From NCBI GenBank assembly GCA_946481025.1, contig CAMLNA010000050.1, positions 1 through 27,330 on the forward strand: a stretch of 27,330 nucleotides of DNA, in the 5' to 3' direction. This document shows, one piece after another, positions 1-8,270 of this stretch. Source of the DNA: an uncultured Rivibacter sp. Lineage in GTDB: Bacteria > Pseudomonadota > Gammaproteobacteria > Burkholderiales > Burkholderiaceae. The notes beneath the pieces are model-generated. The model worked only from the letters and a program-made list of their open reading frames with translations. It was not told the DNA's origin and did no database searches. How positions within the stretch are numbered: the stretch's first letter is position 1; every line of letters starts with the position of its first letter. The position numbers and the translations under genes were made by a program.

Positions 1-43
1 CGCCGTCAGGCACAAGCTGCGGACCTATCTGGACAATCTCTGA
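1..43 (+). CDS. Probable C-terminal tail of an upstream gene (partial)
   Basis: The frame starting at base 2 reads AVRHKLRTYLDNL and then TGA at 41-43. The same peptide recurs at 109-150, preceded there by codons reading IAQQAHRAC, which suggests the true C-terminus of a protein encoded left of the window. The repeat copy at 108-150 would be a duplicated, untranslated remnant. The strong terminator at 226-253 on the same strand fits a plus-strand gene ending here. I do not recognise the family from thirteen residues, and the call depends on sequence outside the window. Confidence 0.35.
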   Translation, partial: AVRHKLRTYLDNL

Positions 44-211
44 TTGGCCGGATAGGCCACCGCCGCAGGCGGTGGTGGGCGATTGCGCAGCAAGCGCACC
101 GGGCTTGCGCCGTCAGGCACAAGCTGCGGACCTATCTGGACAATCTCTGATTGGCCGGATAGACCACCGCCGCAGGCGGTAGGCCAAGCACCAGGCCAAT
201 CTCTAGTGGCC
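1..211. repeat. Tandem 107-bp direct repeat, two copies plus a decayed third fragment
   Basis: Bases 1-73 recur at 108-180 with a single difference (g56 versus a163), giving a period of 107 bp. The 34 bases between the copies (74-107) presumably belong to the unit, whose first part lies left of the window. A degenerate echo of the core (caatctctagtggcc, 197-211) follows the second copy. Each copy has a short GC hairpin: an 8-bp stem at 57-64/68-75 in copy one, and a 6-bp stem around the same gca loop in copy two. The unit carries an open frame ending in TGA (41-43 and 148-150), so it looks like a duplicated gene 3' end. The number of copies to the left cannot be seen. Confidence 0.9.
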
Positions 212-225
212 TGCAATCACCTGGG

Positions 226-253
226 AAAGCCCGGCAAAGCCGGGCTTTTTCTT
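226..253 (+). terminator. Rho-independent terminator
   Basis: A perfect 10-bp stem (aaagcccggc, 226-235, with gccgggcttt, 239-248) encloses a 3-base loop and runs into a T-rich tract (tttttcttt). It would end transcription from the gene left of the window and insulate the cyclase gene that starts at 305. Confidence 0.88.
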
Positions 254-304
254 TGTTGCCTTTCACATTGCAGGACTAAACTGCGTGTGATTTCACGAAT
301 CACG

Positions 305-1240
305 ATGACCAGCACCGTCGTCCGCACCGTCCTGTTCGCCGACCTGCGTGGCAGCACTTCGCTGTACGAGACGCTGGGCAACGCCGAAGCCGCCTCCGTG
401 GTGACGCAGAGCGTGGCCTTGCTGGCGCAGATCGTGGTGAGCTGCCAGGGGCACGTCATCAAGACGCTCGGCGACGGCCTGATGGCGGTGTTCGAGCGCG
501 CGCAGGAGGCGGTCACCGCGGCCGATGAGATGCACGAGTCGCTCGAGCGCATCGTGAGCCTGCCAGGCTCGCCCGGCCGAGCGCCGGCGATGAAGCTGCA
601 GGTGGCTGTGGCCCATGGCGAGATCATCGAGGTCGACAACGACTGCTTCGGCGACGCCGTGAACGTGGCGGCACGGCTGCTCGACGCCGCCGGCGACAAC
701 GAGACCCTGGTCACCGGCAGCGTGCTCGACCACCTCGACCGCACGCAGCACGAACGCTTTCGCCACCTCAACCGGATGCAGCTGCGCGGTCGTCAGGAGC
801 CCGTGGAGGTGCTGCGCATGGAAGGCCGCCGCTTCAGCGACGCCATCTCCACCGCCTTCCAGGACTCCCCGCCGTCCTATGTGCCCGACGGCATCCGTCT
901 CGTCGGCCAGAACCTCAACCGGGTGTTCGCCGGGACGAGCCTGCCCGTCATCCTGGGGCGCAGCCCCGAAGCCACCTACTGCATCGACGACACCCGCGTG
1001 TCGCGCTCGCATGCCCGCATCGAGTGGCACGGCGGCAATTTCCAGCTCACCGACCTCAGCTACAACGGCACCTACGTGCGCTACGGCAGCCAGGCGGAAG
1101 TCGTGACGCTCAAGCGCGGCACCTGCGTGCTGCACGGCAGCGGCATCATCTGCCTGGGCGCATCCCCCAGTGACACCACGGCGCCGATGGTCCGCTTCGA
1201 GGTGCTGTCGTTCTCGGACACCGAGCCGCAGTTCCCCTGA
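305..1240 (+). CDS. Class III adenylate cyclase with C-terminal FHA domain
   Basis: The 311-residue product should make cyclic AMP from ATP in the cytoplasm, with a phosphothreonine-recognising FHA module attached. The cyclase domain covers about residues 5-150. It has metal-binding Asp13 (FADLRGST) and Asp57 (KTLGDGLMAVF), Lys53 and Asp117 at the positions that select adenine, and Asn120 and Arg124 (NVAARL) for the transition state, so it looks catalytically intact and ATP-specific. The FHA domain (about 200-300) has Gly218-Arg219, Ser235-x-His236 of the RSHA motif and Asn254-Gly255. No membrane segment is visible. I start at ATG 305, just before the cyclase fold; the frame is open to 83 but that part crosses the repeat and terminator. 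GTG 284 is possible, and no strong ribosome binding site decides. It converges on the HAD gene with a 14-base gap. Confidence 0.9.
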   Translation: MTSTVVRTVLFADLRGSTSLYETLGNAEAASVVTQSVALLAQIVVSCQGHVIKTLGDGLMAVFERAQEAVTAADEMHESLERIVSLPGSPGRAPAMKLQVAVAHGEIIEVDNDCFGDAVNVAARLLDAAGDNETLVTGSVLDHLDRTQHERFRHLNRMQLRGRQEPVEVLRMEGRRFSDAISTAFQDSPPSYVPDGIRLVGQNLNRVFAGTSLPVILGRSPEATYCIDDTRVSRSHARIEWHGGNFQLTDLSYNGTYVRYGSQAEVVTLKRGTCVLHGSGIICLGASPSDTTAPMVRFEVLSFSDTEPQFP

Positions 1241-1254
1241 ATCCCGCCTGCCTC

Positions 1255-1941
1255 TCAGGCTTCCAGCAGGTCCGCCAAGCTCAGCAGTTCGGCCACCACG
1301 TGCGTGGCCTGCGGTTCGTGCGCGTGGCTGGCCCCTGCCCGGCGCACCCAGGCCGCAGGCTGGCCGGCGTTGAGTGCGCCGTCCACGTCGAGGTGCGGGT
1401 CGTCGCCCACGTGCAGCACCGCATGCGCCGGCTCGCCCAGCCGGCGGCAGGCTTCACCGAAGATGCGCGCATCGGGCTTGCCGACGCCGAACTCGCGCGC
1501 ACCGACGCAGCCGCTGAAGTACTGCGCCAGCCCCACCCGCGTCAGGTCGGCGTTGCCGTTGGTCAGGGCCAGCAGCGGGTAGCGGCGCGCCAGGCGCTCC
1601 AGGGCCGGCAGCACGTCGTCGAAAAGCTCGACCTTCTGCCGTTCGTCAAAGAAGTACTCGAAGGCCGGCACCGCGAGCGCCGGGTCGTCGCCAGCCGCCA
1701 GCAAGGCCTGCTTCAGGCTTTCGAGACGCATCGCGCTGAAGTCGTGCGCCAGGTCCGGGCGGTCGAGCCCCACCCGGTCGCGCAGCGCACGCAGCGCGGC
1801 GACGTCGTGCCGCTGCGCCGTGGCGGGAGCGTGCTCGGCCAGCCAGCCATGCAGCTGCCGCTCCGCCCGTTCGATGGTCGGCCAGATGGGCCACAGGGTG
1901 TCGTCCAGGTCGATGGACAGCGCGCGAATCGCACGAGGCAT
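1255..1941 (-). CDS. HAD-superfamily hydrolase (YigB-like phosphatase)
   Basis: This 228-residue cytoplasmic protein has all four HAD motifs: nucleophile Asp11 and acid Asp13 in DLDDTLW, the motif II threonine in LTNGNAD, the motif III lysine in GKPDARIF, and acidic motif IV in HVGDDPHLDVDGA. A helical cap lies between motifs I and II, as in subfamily IA. The family hydrolyses small phosphate esters; YigB-type members dephosphorylate the riboflavin precursor 5-amino-6-(5-phosphoribitylamino)uracil and FMN. The substrate here cannot be read from sequence, so the YigB label is inferred from length and motif spelling. It starts at ATG 1941 without a clear ribosome binding site. It is divergent from the hybrid kinase across 100 bp in which I see no convincing promoter. 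Confidence 0.88.
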   Translation of the reverse strand: MPRAIRALSIDLDDTLWPIWPTIERAERQLHGWLAEHAPATAQRHDVAALRALRDRVGLDRPDLAHDFSAMRLESLKQALLAAGDDPALAVPAFEYFFDERQKVELFDDVLPALERLARRYPLLALTNGNADLTRVGLAQYFSGCVGAREFGVGKPDARIFGEACRRLGEPAHAVLHVGDDPHLDVDGALNAGQPAAWVRRAGASHAHEPQATHVVAELLSLADLLEA

Positions 1942-2041
1942 GGGGTACTGCAGAGCAACATGAGATAGACCCCAGAGTGTCGCTCAGCTCCATTACAGTC
2001 GGACATCCTTCGGCGGCCGAGCCTCTCGCGCACCGACCCGC

Positions 2042-5000
2042 ATGTCTTCAGACCCGCAGCCATCCGACAAGCTCCAGCGACTGCGTGTGCTGGAGCAGCT
2101 GCGCGTGCTGGACACGCGGGACGAGCCGGCCTACGACGCCATCGTTCGCCTGGCCGCCGACCTCACCGGCTGCCCGATCGCGCTGGTGAGCCTGGTGGAC
2201 GACAACCGGGTCTGGTTCAAGGCGCGGGTTGGGGCCGCGGTCCACGAAGTGGCCAGCGACGCGGCATTCTGCGCGCAGGCCATCGCTGCCGACGACGTGT
2301 TCGTGGTGCTGGATGCCGCCACCGATCCGCGGTTCGCCGCCCACCCCACGGTGGCGGGAGCGCCCCGCCTGCGCTTCTATGCCGGCGCGCCCATCCGCGT
2401 GGCCGGCTGCCGCATCGGCACCGTGAGCGTCATGTCGCCCGAGGTGCGCGGCCTTTCGGAGCGCGACCGCCGCGCCCTGCTAGACCTGGCCGTCGCCGTC
2501 GGCTCCCTGCTCGAAGCACGCCTGCGTGAACAACGCTCCCGTCAGCAGGAAGAAAGCGTGCGGCAGGCCGCCGCCGCGCTCTCGGCGCAGCAGGCACGTT
2601 CGCACGAAATGCAGGTGCAGCTCGGCGCCATGCTGGCGGCCGTGCCCGACCTGTGGTTCCTGATGGACCGCGAGGGCCGCTACCTGCAATGCAGCGCCCC
2701 GGCCCACCCGATGCTGCCGCTGCCCTTCGAGCAGATGCAGGGCCGGCGCCTTCAGGACGTGCTGCCCCAGCACCTGGCCGGCATCATCGCCCGCGCCATC
2801 TCCGCGGCACTGCAGGCCGAACAGGTCCAGCGCATCGAGTACGAACGCGTCACGCCTGATGGCGTTCTTCGGCACCTGGAAGTGCGCATCTCGCCGATGC
2901 AGGACGGCCGCACGCTGCACTTGTTGCGCGACCTGACGGACCTGCGCACCCTCGAACGCGACGTGCTGGTCATGCAGCGGGTGCTCGAAGCCGACGCCTC
3001 CCTGCCGATCACCGTGGCCGACGCCTCCCTGCCCGACCAGCCGCTGATCTACGTGAACCCGGCATTCGAGCGCCTGTCGGGCTACCGGCGCGACGAGGTC
3101 ATCGGCCACAACTGCCGCTTCCTCAATGCGGGCCATCGCGACCAGCCGGCACTCGACGAGCTGCGCCAGGCACTTGCGGACGGACGCTCCAGCACGGTGC
3201 TGCTGCGCAACGCGCGCAAGGATGGCAGTGCCTTCATCAACGAACTGCACGTGGCCCCCATCCGTGACGCGGCGGGCCGCGTCACGCACTTCATCGGCGT
3301 GCATACCGACGTGACCGAGCGCACCCGCGCCGCCGAGAAGCTGCAGGTGAGCGAGGAGCTGTACCGCTCGGTGGCCGGCGCGATCAGCGACGGGCTGCTG
3401 GTGGTGACGCAGGACCACGGCGTGGCCGCCGTCAACCCGGCCGGCTGCCGCATCCTCGGCATGCGCCAGGCCGAGGTCGTGGGCCCGCCGCACGCCCCGC
3501 CGCTCCATCTGCTCGACGAGCAGATGACGCCCCTGCCGTCGAACGCCCACCCGGTGTGGGCCGTCCTGGCGGGTGGTCCGCCGCTGCTGGACCGGGTGTT
3601 CGCACTGCGCCGCCCCGATGGCGACCTGCGGTGGCTCAGCGTGAGCTGCCAGCCGCTGAGGCTGACGCCGGGCGACCTGCCGTTTTCGGTGGTGGTGACC
3701 TTTCGCGACATCACCGAGCAGCGCAGGGCCGAACAGGCGCTGTCCGTCAGCGAGGAGCGCTGGAAATTCGCGCTCGAGGGCAGCGGCGACGGGGTGTGGG
3801 ACTACGACGGCGACAGCAACGCCGCCTTCTACTCGCGGCGCTGGAAAGAGATGCTCGGCTACGCCGAACACGAGATCGGCACCTCGCTGTCCGAATGGCG
3901 CGATCGGGTGCACCCCGACGACAAGCTGCGCGTGCTGGAGGAGATCCGCCGCTACCGCGCCGGCGAGATCCCTGCCTACGAGATCGAGTACCGCTTGCGC
4001 CATCGCAACGGGCACGACATGTGGATCCTCGACCGCGGCAAGATCGTCGCCCGGCGCCCGGACGGCTCGCCGCTGCGGGTGGTGGGCACGCACCGCGACG
4101 TGACGCGCCAGAAGCTCACGGAGGAGGCCTTGCGCGACAAGCAGGCGGCCGAACTGGCCAACCGCGCGAAGACCGAGTTCCTGTCACGCATGAGCCACGA
4201 GATGCGCACGCCGCTGAATGCCGTGATCGGCTTCGCGCAGCTGCTCAAGCTGCAGCAAAGCCCCAGCGTGAGCAACCGGCCCACCTACGCCGACCACATC
4301 CTGCAGGCCGGGCAGCACCTGCTGGCGCTCGTCAACGACGTGCTCGACCTGCAGCAGGTCGAGGAAGGCCGGGTGTCGCTCAACATCGCGCCGGTGGCGC
4401 TGGCCGAGGTGGCGGCGCGGTGCACCGAGCTGCTGGCGCCCATGGCGCAGGCACGCGGCGTGACGTGCATCAACGCCGTCACCGAAGCGCAAGCGCAGCG
4501 GCGCGTGTGGGCCGACAAGCAGCGGCTTCGCCAGGTGCTGCTCAACGTCGCGTCCAACGCGATCAAGTACAACCGTCCCGGCGGCCAGATGCGCATCGCG
4601 GTGGAGGCGGCCGGCGACGAACGCCTCGCCCTGCTGGTCGAGGACAACGGCTACGGCATGACCAGCGAGCAGATGAGCCGCCTGTTCCAGCCCTTCGAAC
4701 GACTGGGCCGCGAGACTTCGGCCATCGAAGGCACGGGGCTGGGCCTCATCATCGCGCGCGGCCTCATCCAGGAAATGGGTGGTAGCCTCGCCGTGGCCAG
4801 CCGCCCCGGCGCCGGGACGCAGGTGCGCATCGAACTGCCGTCGCCGGTCGATGCGCGCCGCAGCGAACACGACCTGTTCGCCCCTTCCGTGCATGGCCTC
4901 CCGCTCGACCAAGAACAAAAGGAACCTGACCGCATGCGCATGCTTTATGTCGAGGACAACCGCATCAACGCCCTGCTCTTCGAGGAGACCCTCAAGCTGC

Positions 5001-5299
5001 GCGGCCACATCGAGCTGCGCGTGGCCGAGGACGGCGAAGAAGCCCACGCCATTGCCAGCGAATGGCGGCCGGACGTGCTGGTGCTCGACGCCCACCTGCC
5101 CGGGCTCACCGGCTTCGAGGTGCTGCAGCAGCTGCGCCGGCTGCCCGGCCTGGCCGACGTGCCGGCCTTCATGTGCTCGGCCGACGCCATGCCCGAAGAC
5201 GTGCAGCGTGCGCTCGCGGCCGGCTTCATCGGCTACTGGACCAAGCCGATCGACGTGCACAAGGTGATGGCCGACCTCGACGTGCTGCAGCAGTCCTGA
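2042..5299 (+). CDS. Hybrid sensor histidine kinase: GAF, PAS, LOV-type PAS, PAS, PAS, HisKA, HATPase, receiver
   Basis: This 1085-residue protein has no membrane segment and is probably a soluble sensor. In order: GAF (about 15-165), a short coiled coil, PAS (about 195-300), a LOV-type PAS (about 315-425), PAS (about 435-560), PAS (about 570-690), dimerisation/phosphoacceptor domain with His719 (SHEMRTPLN), ATPase domain (about 820-930) with N box SNAIKYN and G boxes DNGYGM and GTGLGL, and a receiver (about 965-1080) with Asp1016 and the TKPID lysine. The LOV domain has the photoactive Cys358 in GHNCRFL, Arg359 and Arg375 for FMN phosphate, and Asn390 and Asn400 for the flavin ring, at YtvA-like spacing, but His421 replaces the usual Gln. 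Blue-light sensing is therefore inferred. ATG 2042 has only a weak ribosome binding site but gives a full GAF domain. The stop overlaps the hemH start by one base. Confidence 0.93.
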   Translation: MSSDPQPSDKLQRLRVLEQLRVLDTRDEPAYDAIVRLAADLTGCPIALVSLVDDNRVWFKARVGAAVHEVASDAAFCAQAIAADDVFVVLDAATDPRFAAHPTVAGAPRLRFYAGAPIRVAGCRIGTVSVMSPEVRGLSERDRRALLDLAVAVGSLLEARLREQRSRQQEESVRQAAAALSAQQARSHEMQVQLGAMLAAVPDLWFLMDREGRYLQCSAPAHPMLPLPFEQMQGRRLQDVLPQHLAGIIARAISAALQAEQVQRIEYERVTPDGVLRHLEVRISPMQDGRTLHLLRDLTDLRTLERDVLVMQRVLEADASLPITVADASLPDQPLIYVNPAFERLSGYRRDEVIGHNCRFLNAGHRDQPALDELRQALADGRSSTVLLRNARKDGSAFINELHVAPIRDAAGRVTHFIGVHTDVTERTRAAEKLQVSEELYRSVAGAISDGLLVVTQDHGVAAVNPAGCRILGMRQAEVVGPPHAPPLHLLDEQMTPLPSNAHPVWAVLAGGPPLLDRVFALRRPDGDLRWLSVSCQPLRLTPGDLPFSVVVTFRDITEQRRAEQALSVSEERWKFALEGSGDGVWDYDGDSNAAFYSRRWKEMLGYAEHEIGTSLSEWRDRVHPDDKLRVLEEIRRYRAGEIPAYEIEYRLRHRNGHDMWILDRGKIVARRPDGSPLRVVGTHRDVTRQKLTEEALRDKQAAELANRAKTEFLSRMSHEMRTPLNAVIGFAQLLKLQQSPSVSNRPTYADHILQAGQHLLALVNDVLDLQQVEEGRVSLNIAPVALAEVAARCTELLAPMAQARGVTCINAVTEAQAQRRVWADKQRLRQVLLNVASNAIKYNRPGGQMRIAVEAAGDERLALLVEDNGYGMTSEQMSRLFQPFERLGRETSAIEGTGLGLIIARGLIQEMGGSLAVASRPGAGTQVRIELPSPVDARRSEHDLFAPSVHGLPLDQEQKEPDRMRMLYVEDNRINALLFEETLKLRGHIELRVAEDGEEAHAIASEWRPDVLVLDAHLPGLTGFEVLQQLRRLPGLADVPAFMCSADAMPEDVQRALAAGFIGYWTKPIDVHKVMADLDVLQQS

Positions 5300-6393
5300 T
5301 GAAGTTCCGACCCGAACCCCCGCACCAGCATGGCCAGGCCGCACGCACCGGCGTGCTGCTCGTCAACCTGGGCACGCCCGACGCGCCCACCGCCCCGGCG
5401 GTGCGCCGCTACCTGGCCGAATTCCTGGGCGACCCTCGCGTGGTCGAGATTCCCGCGCTGGTCTGGAAGCCCATCCTCCACGGCATCATCCTGCGCACCC
5501 GGCCGGCCAAGTCGGCCGCCAAGTACGCCACCATCTGGACCCCGGAGGGCTCACCGCTCGCGGTGTGGACGGCGAAGCAGGCGGCCCTGCTGCGCGGCTA
5601 CCTCGGCGAACGCGGCCATCGTGTGCTGGTGCGCCATGCCATGCGCTACGGCCAGCCCGGCATCGCTTCGCAGCTCGATGCCTTGAAGGCCGAAGGTGCC
5701 GAACGCGTGCTGGTGCTGCCGCTGTACCCGCAGTATTCGGGCACCACGACGGCCAGCGTGTTCGACGCGGTGCAGGCCTGGGCCCGCAGCACGCGCCGGC
5801 TGCCCGAGCTGCGTTTCGTGAACCGCTACCACGACGAGCCGCTGTACATCGAGGCGCTCGCCAGGCGCCTGCTCAACCACTGGATGGCCCACGGCCGGCC
5901 CGAGCGCCTGGTGCTGAGCTTTCACGGCGTGCCGCGGCGCACGCTGGAGCTTGGCGACCCCTACCACTGCGAATGCCGCAAGACCGCGCGGCTGCTGGCC
6001 GCCCGCCTGGGGCTTTCGGACCGGGAGGTCGTGGTCACCTTCCAGAGCCGCTTCGGCAAGGCCGAGTGGCTCAAGCCCTACACAGAACCCACGCTGGCCG
6101 AGCTCGCCCGCAGCGGCGTGAAGCGGGTCGACGTGGCCTGCCCCGGCTTCACGAGCGACTGCCTCGAGACCCTGGAGGAGATCGCGCAGGAGGCGCGCGA
6201 GGCCTTCCTGCATGCGGGGGGCCAGGAGTTCCACTACGTGCCTTGCCTGAACGACCAGCCGGAGTGGATCGCGGCGCTGTGTCACATCGCGATGCGGCAC
6301 ATGGCCGGCTGGCCGACCCAGCCGGTGCCGGGCGACGAGGCCGCGCTCGAGCAGCAACGCGGGCGCGCGCTGGCGCTGGGCGCCCAGCGCTGA
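5299..6393 (+). CDS. hemH: Ferrochelatase
   Basis: Ferrochelatase inserts ferrous iron into protoporphyrin IX, the last step of protoheme synthesis, in the cytoplasm or at the inner membrane. The 364-residue product has the N-terminal signature [11 protein letters not shown], the [10 protein letters not shown] segment, catalytic His209 in LSFHG and the conserved SDCLETLEE acidic segment (Glu290). Length is normal for proteobacterial HemH. The ATG overlaps the TGA of the upstream hybrid kinase (TGATG), so translation is probably coupled. The longer frame reaching back to 5062 lies inside the kinase gene and is not coding. It ends two bases before the stop of the convergent winged-helix gene, with no U-tract terminator between them. 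Confidence 0.96.
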   Translation: MKFRPEPPHQHGQAARTGVLLVNLGTPDAPTAPAVRRYLAEFLGDPRVVEIPALVWKPILHGIILRTRPAKSAAKYATIWTPEGSPLAVWTAKQAALLRGYLGERGHRVLVRHAMRYGQPGIASQLDALKAEGAERVLVLPLYPQYSGTTTASVFDAVQAWARSTRRLPELRFVNRYHDEPLYIEALARRLLNHWMAHGRPERLVLSFHGVPRRTLELGDPYHCECRKTARLLAARLGLSDREVVVTFQSRFGKAEWLKPYTEPTLAELARSGVKRVDVACPGFTSDCLETLEEIAQEAREAFLHAGGQEFHYVPCLNDQPEWIAALCHIAMRHMAGWPTQPVPGDEAALEQQRGRALALGAQR

Positions 6394-6395
6394 GC

Positions 6396-7103
6396 TCAGG
6401 CCGGTGAGCCGGTACCGGCGCCTGTGCTGCTGTCGCGATGGCGCGTCGCGCGCCGGCCTTCGGGCACCTGAACCAGGTGCACCAGCACCTGCTCGCGCTT
6501 GGCGTGCTGGTTGCTCAGCGCTGCGTACTTGTCGTAGAGCGCGTCCATCTCGGCCTGCAGCGCCTCGCGCTCGGCCTCGGTGAGCCACAGGCGCGCCCAG
6601 TAGTAGATGAAATCGTCGCGCAGCGCCGAGCCGGGCTTGGGCATGATGGTCGAGAACACGCCGCTCGTGCCGGTGGCCGTGATGCACAGCTCCAGCTCGG
6701 ACGACTGCCGCTCCAGAGACTCGGCCAGCGCGGTGAGCGCGTGCTGCTTCCAGCGCGAATGGAAGTTCTCGAACACGTCTTCGTAGCTGGCCAGCGGAGC
6801 GTTCATGAGGCCCACGCGCAGCTTGTCGGCCACGCAACGGTAGAAGCGCACCTTGTGCCGCGGCCGTTTCTCGACGTGCACCTCGCGGATCAGCCCCACT
6901 TCGAGCAGGCGGTCGATCCAGTAGCTCATCGCGCTTTTCTTGATGCCCAGCTCGCCAGCCGCTCCGGCCAGGTCATTGGCCTTGCCGAGGAACGGCTTCA
7001 GGTACAGGCGCTTCTTCGGATACCACAGCACGTCGATGGCGTCGGGCTGCTCGACCCGCTGTTCGTCCATCGCTGCCCAGGCGCTCGGTTCTTCGTTCGG
7101 CAC
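6396..7103 (-). CDS. Winged-helix transcriptional regulator (ArsR/MarR-like)
   Basis: The 235-residue protein has an N-terminal winged helix-turn-helix at about residues 28-90: a recognition helix around IKKSAMSYWIDRLLEVGLI and a basic wing (EVHVEKRPRHKVRFY). The rest is mostly helical, with a long charged helix near 180-215 that could dimerise, and a disordered tail. No ligand-binding family is recognisable. The start is a GTG at 7103 with a modest purine-rich stretch (gagaag) upstream; ATG 7070 (residue 12) also keeps the DNA-binding domain. It is divergent from the lipoprotein gene, and a 13-bp inverted repeat in the shared upstream region is a candidate operator, so autoregulation and control of the neighbour are plausible but inferred. 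Confidence 0.78.
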   Translation of the reverse strand: MPNEEPSAWAAMDEQRVEQPDAIDVLWYPKKRLYLKPFLGKANDLAGAAGELGIKKSAMSYWIDRLLEVGLIREVHVEKRPRHKVRFYRCVADKLRVGLMNAPLASYEDVFENFHSRWKQHALTALAESLERQSSELELCITATGTSGVFSTIMPKPGSALRDDFIYYWARLWLTEAEREALQAEMDALYDKYAALSNQHAKREQVLVHLVQVPEGRRATRHRDSSTGAGTGSPA

Positions 7104-7142
7104 GTCGTCTTCTCGTTCCCTGGGGTCAACCTCGACCGACTT

Positions 7143-7185
7143 CGCCCACCGTTCAGATTCAACGCTGTGATTTGAACCGTGGGCG
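7143..7185. promoter_or_regulatory. Candidate operator: imperfect inverted repeat in divergent intergenic region
   Basis: Arms cgcccaccgttca (7143-7155) and tgaaccgtgggcg (7173-7185) are complementary at 12 of 13 positions across a 17-base spacer. The repeat lies between the start of the winged-helix regulator (7103, minus) and the lipoprotein start (7236, plus). The arm spacing suits a dimeric winged-helix protein. No clear -10/-35 pair is visible around it. Confidence 0.4.
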
Positions 7186-7235
7186 CCCTAGCCTTCTGCC
7201 GCTTCACCAAGACCGGCAGGAAGGAAAGGATTGTC

Positions 7236-8264
7236 ATGACGATCAGCAACTCGAAGGCATGGCTCGCCGCCCTAGTTGTAGGGATGGCCCTGGTAACAGC
7301 ATGTGGCGGGGGTGGAGGGGGCGAAGGTGGCGACGGCGGCGGCACCACGCCCCCGCCCGATGGCGGCAATCCGCCGGTCGCCGGCGAATTCCAGCCCGGG
7401 CGCCTGTGGCACGACAACTACGCGCTCGACTTCCGCAGCGGCACGCAGATCGCGTCGGCCGCCGGCGCTCCGGTGCAGGTCACCTCCCAGCTGCTGGCCC
7501 GGCCCTGGCCCGATGGCACCCAGTACGCCACCTCCGACTGGAACGTCTACGACGACTACACCGACATCGTCGTCACCGAGACCGCCAGCTCCCAGGTGCG
7601 CTACACCACGCGCGTGGACGGCTACTTCCGGGACATCCGGCCGTCACCCGCCAGCAAGGACATGATCATCGGCACCTGGGGCGAAGACTCCATCTCGGAC
7701 GCCACCGACGTGTTCGTCGACCTGGCCAGCATGAAGGTGCTGGCCAGCATGGACGCCGCCAGCGGCTCGCTCAACTGGCTGCCCGACGGCCGATACATCC
7801 ACATCACGCCGGCCGGCGGCATCACGGTGGGCACCGTCGGCGGCGCATCGCAGCCGTACGGGCAGCTCACGCTGCCGGCGGCCCACGAGGTGGCGTACGT
7901 GTGGGTCAACCGCCAGGGCACGCAGATGGCGCTGCGGCTGCTGCATGCCGAGGGTGGCAGCACCGAGTCCGACATCTGGGTGTCCGCCCTCGACGGCAGC
8001 GGCCTGGGCCGCCTCACCATCACCAAGATGAGCCACCTGGCACGCTGGTCGCCCGACGGCACCCGCATCGCCTTCGACGTGGACACCGGGCACTTCTGCA
8101 CCGGCGTGGGCTGCATGGGCACGTGCGAGGTCTGGCATGCCGCAGCCACCGACCGCAACGTGCGGGCCCTGCCGGCGGTGGGCGACGCGCTGCGCTTTCG
8201 CGTGAAGGACCGATCCGGCAGCGAGCAGCGGCTGGGCTGCGACCTGCTCGGCTGGACCGACTAG
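7236..8264 (+). CDS. Putative lipoprotein with TolB-like beta-propeller repeats
   Basis: The 342-residue product starts with a lipoprotein signal peptide ending in LVTAC, followed by a glycine- and proline-rich tether (about residues 24-47), so it should be lipidated and exported to the periplasm or outer membrane. The rest resembles PD40/TolB propeller blades, with recurring PDG motifs: LNWLPDGRYIHIT and ARWSPDGTRIAFD. Paired cysteines (CTGVGCMGTC) near the C-terminal part may form disulphides. The start is chosen at ATG 7236 because aggaaggaaagga lies just upstream (7218-7230) and the signal peptide begins there; the frame is open from 7179. Function is unknown. Propeller lipoproteins often serve as protein-interaction scaffolds, but nothing here names a partner. 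It is divergent from a winged-helix regulator and convergent with tctA. Confidence 0.82.
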   Translation: MTISNSKAWLAALVVGMALVTACGGGGGGEGGDGGGTTPPPDGGNPPVAGEFQPGRLWHDNYALDFRSGTQIASAAGAPVQVTSQLLARPWPDGTQYATSDWNVYDDYTDIVVTETASSQVRYTTRVDGYFRDIRPSPASKDMIIGTWGEDSISDATDVFVDLASMKVLASMDAASGSLNWLPDGRYIHITPAGGITVGTVGGASQPYGQLTLPAAHEVAYVWVNRQGTQMALRLLHAEGGSTESDIWVSALDGSGLGRLTITKMSHLARWSPDGTRIAFDVDTGHFCTGVGCMGTCEVWHAAATDRNVRALPAVGDALRFRVKDRSGSEQRLGCDLLGWTD

Positions 8265-8270
8265 GGCCCC

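Noticed and set aside
1..211. Possible CRISPR array
   Set aside because: The units are 107 bp, only two are complete, repeats are longer than any CRISPR repeat, there are no regular spacers and no cas genes in the window.
1246..1260. Short hairpin gcctg/caggc between the convergent cyclase and HAD genes
   Set aside because: The stem is only 5 bp, it overlaps the HAD stop codon and it has no T tract, so it is too weak to call.
2480..4093. 537-codon open frame antisense to the hybrid kinase
   Set aside because: Arg/His/Ala-rich translation without a recognisable domain; a GC-bias shadow of the kinase frame.
5062..5298. Longer hemH with an extra N-terminal 79 residues
   Set aside because: The extension lies within the receiver domain of the kinase in another frame and is Arg/Ala-rich; the ferrochelatase signature begins shortly after ATG 5299.
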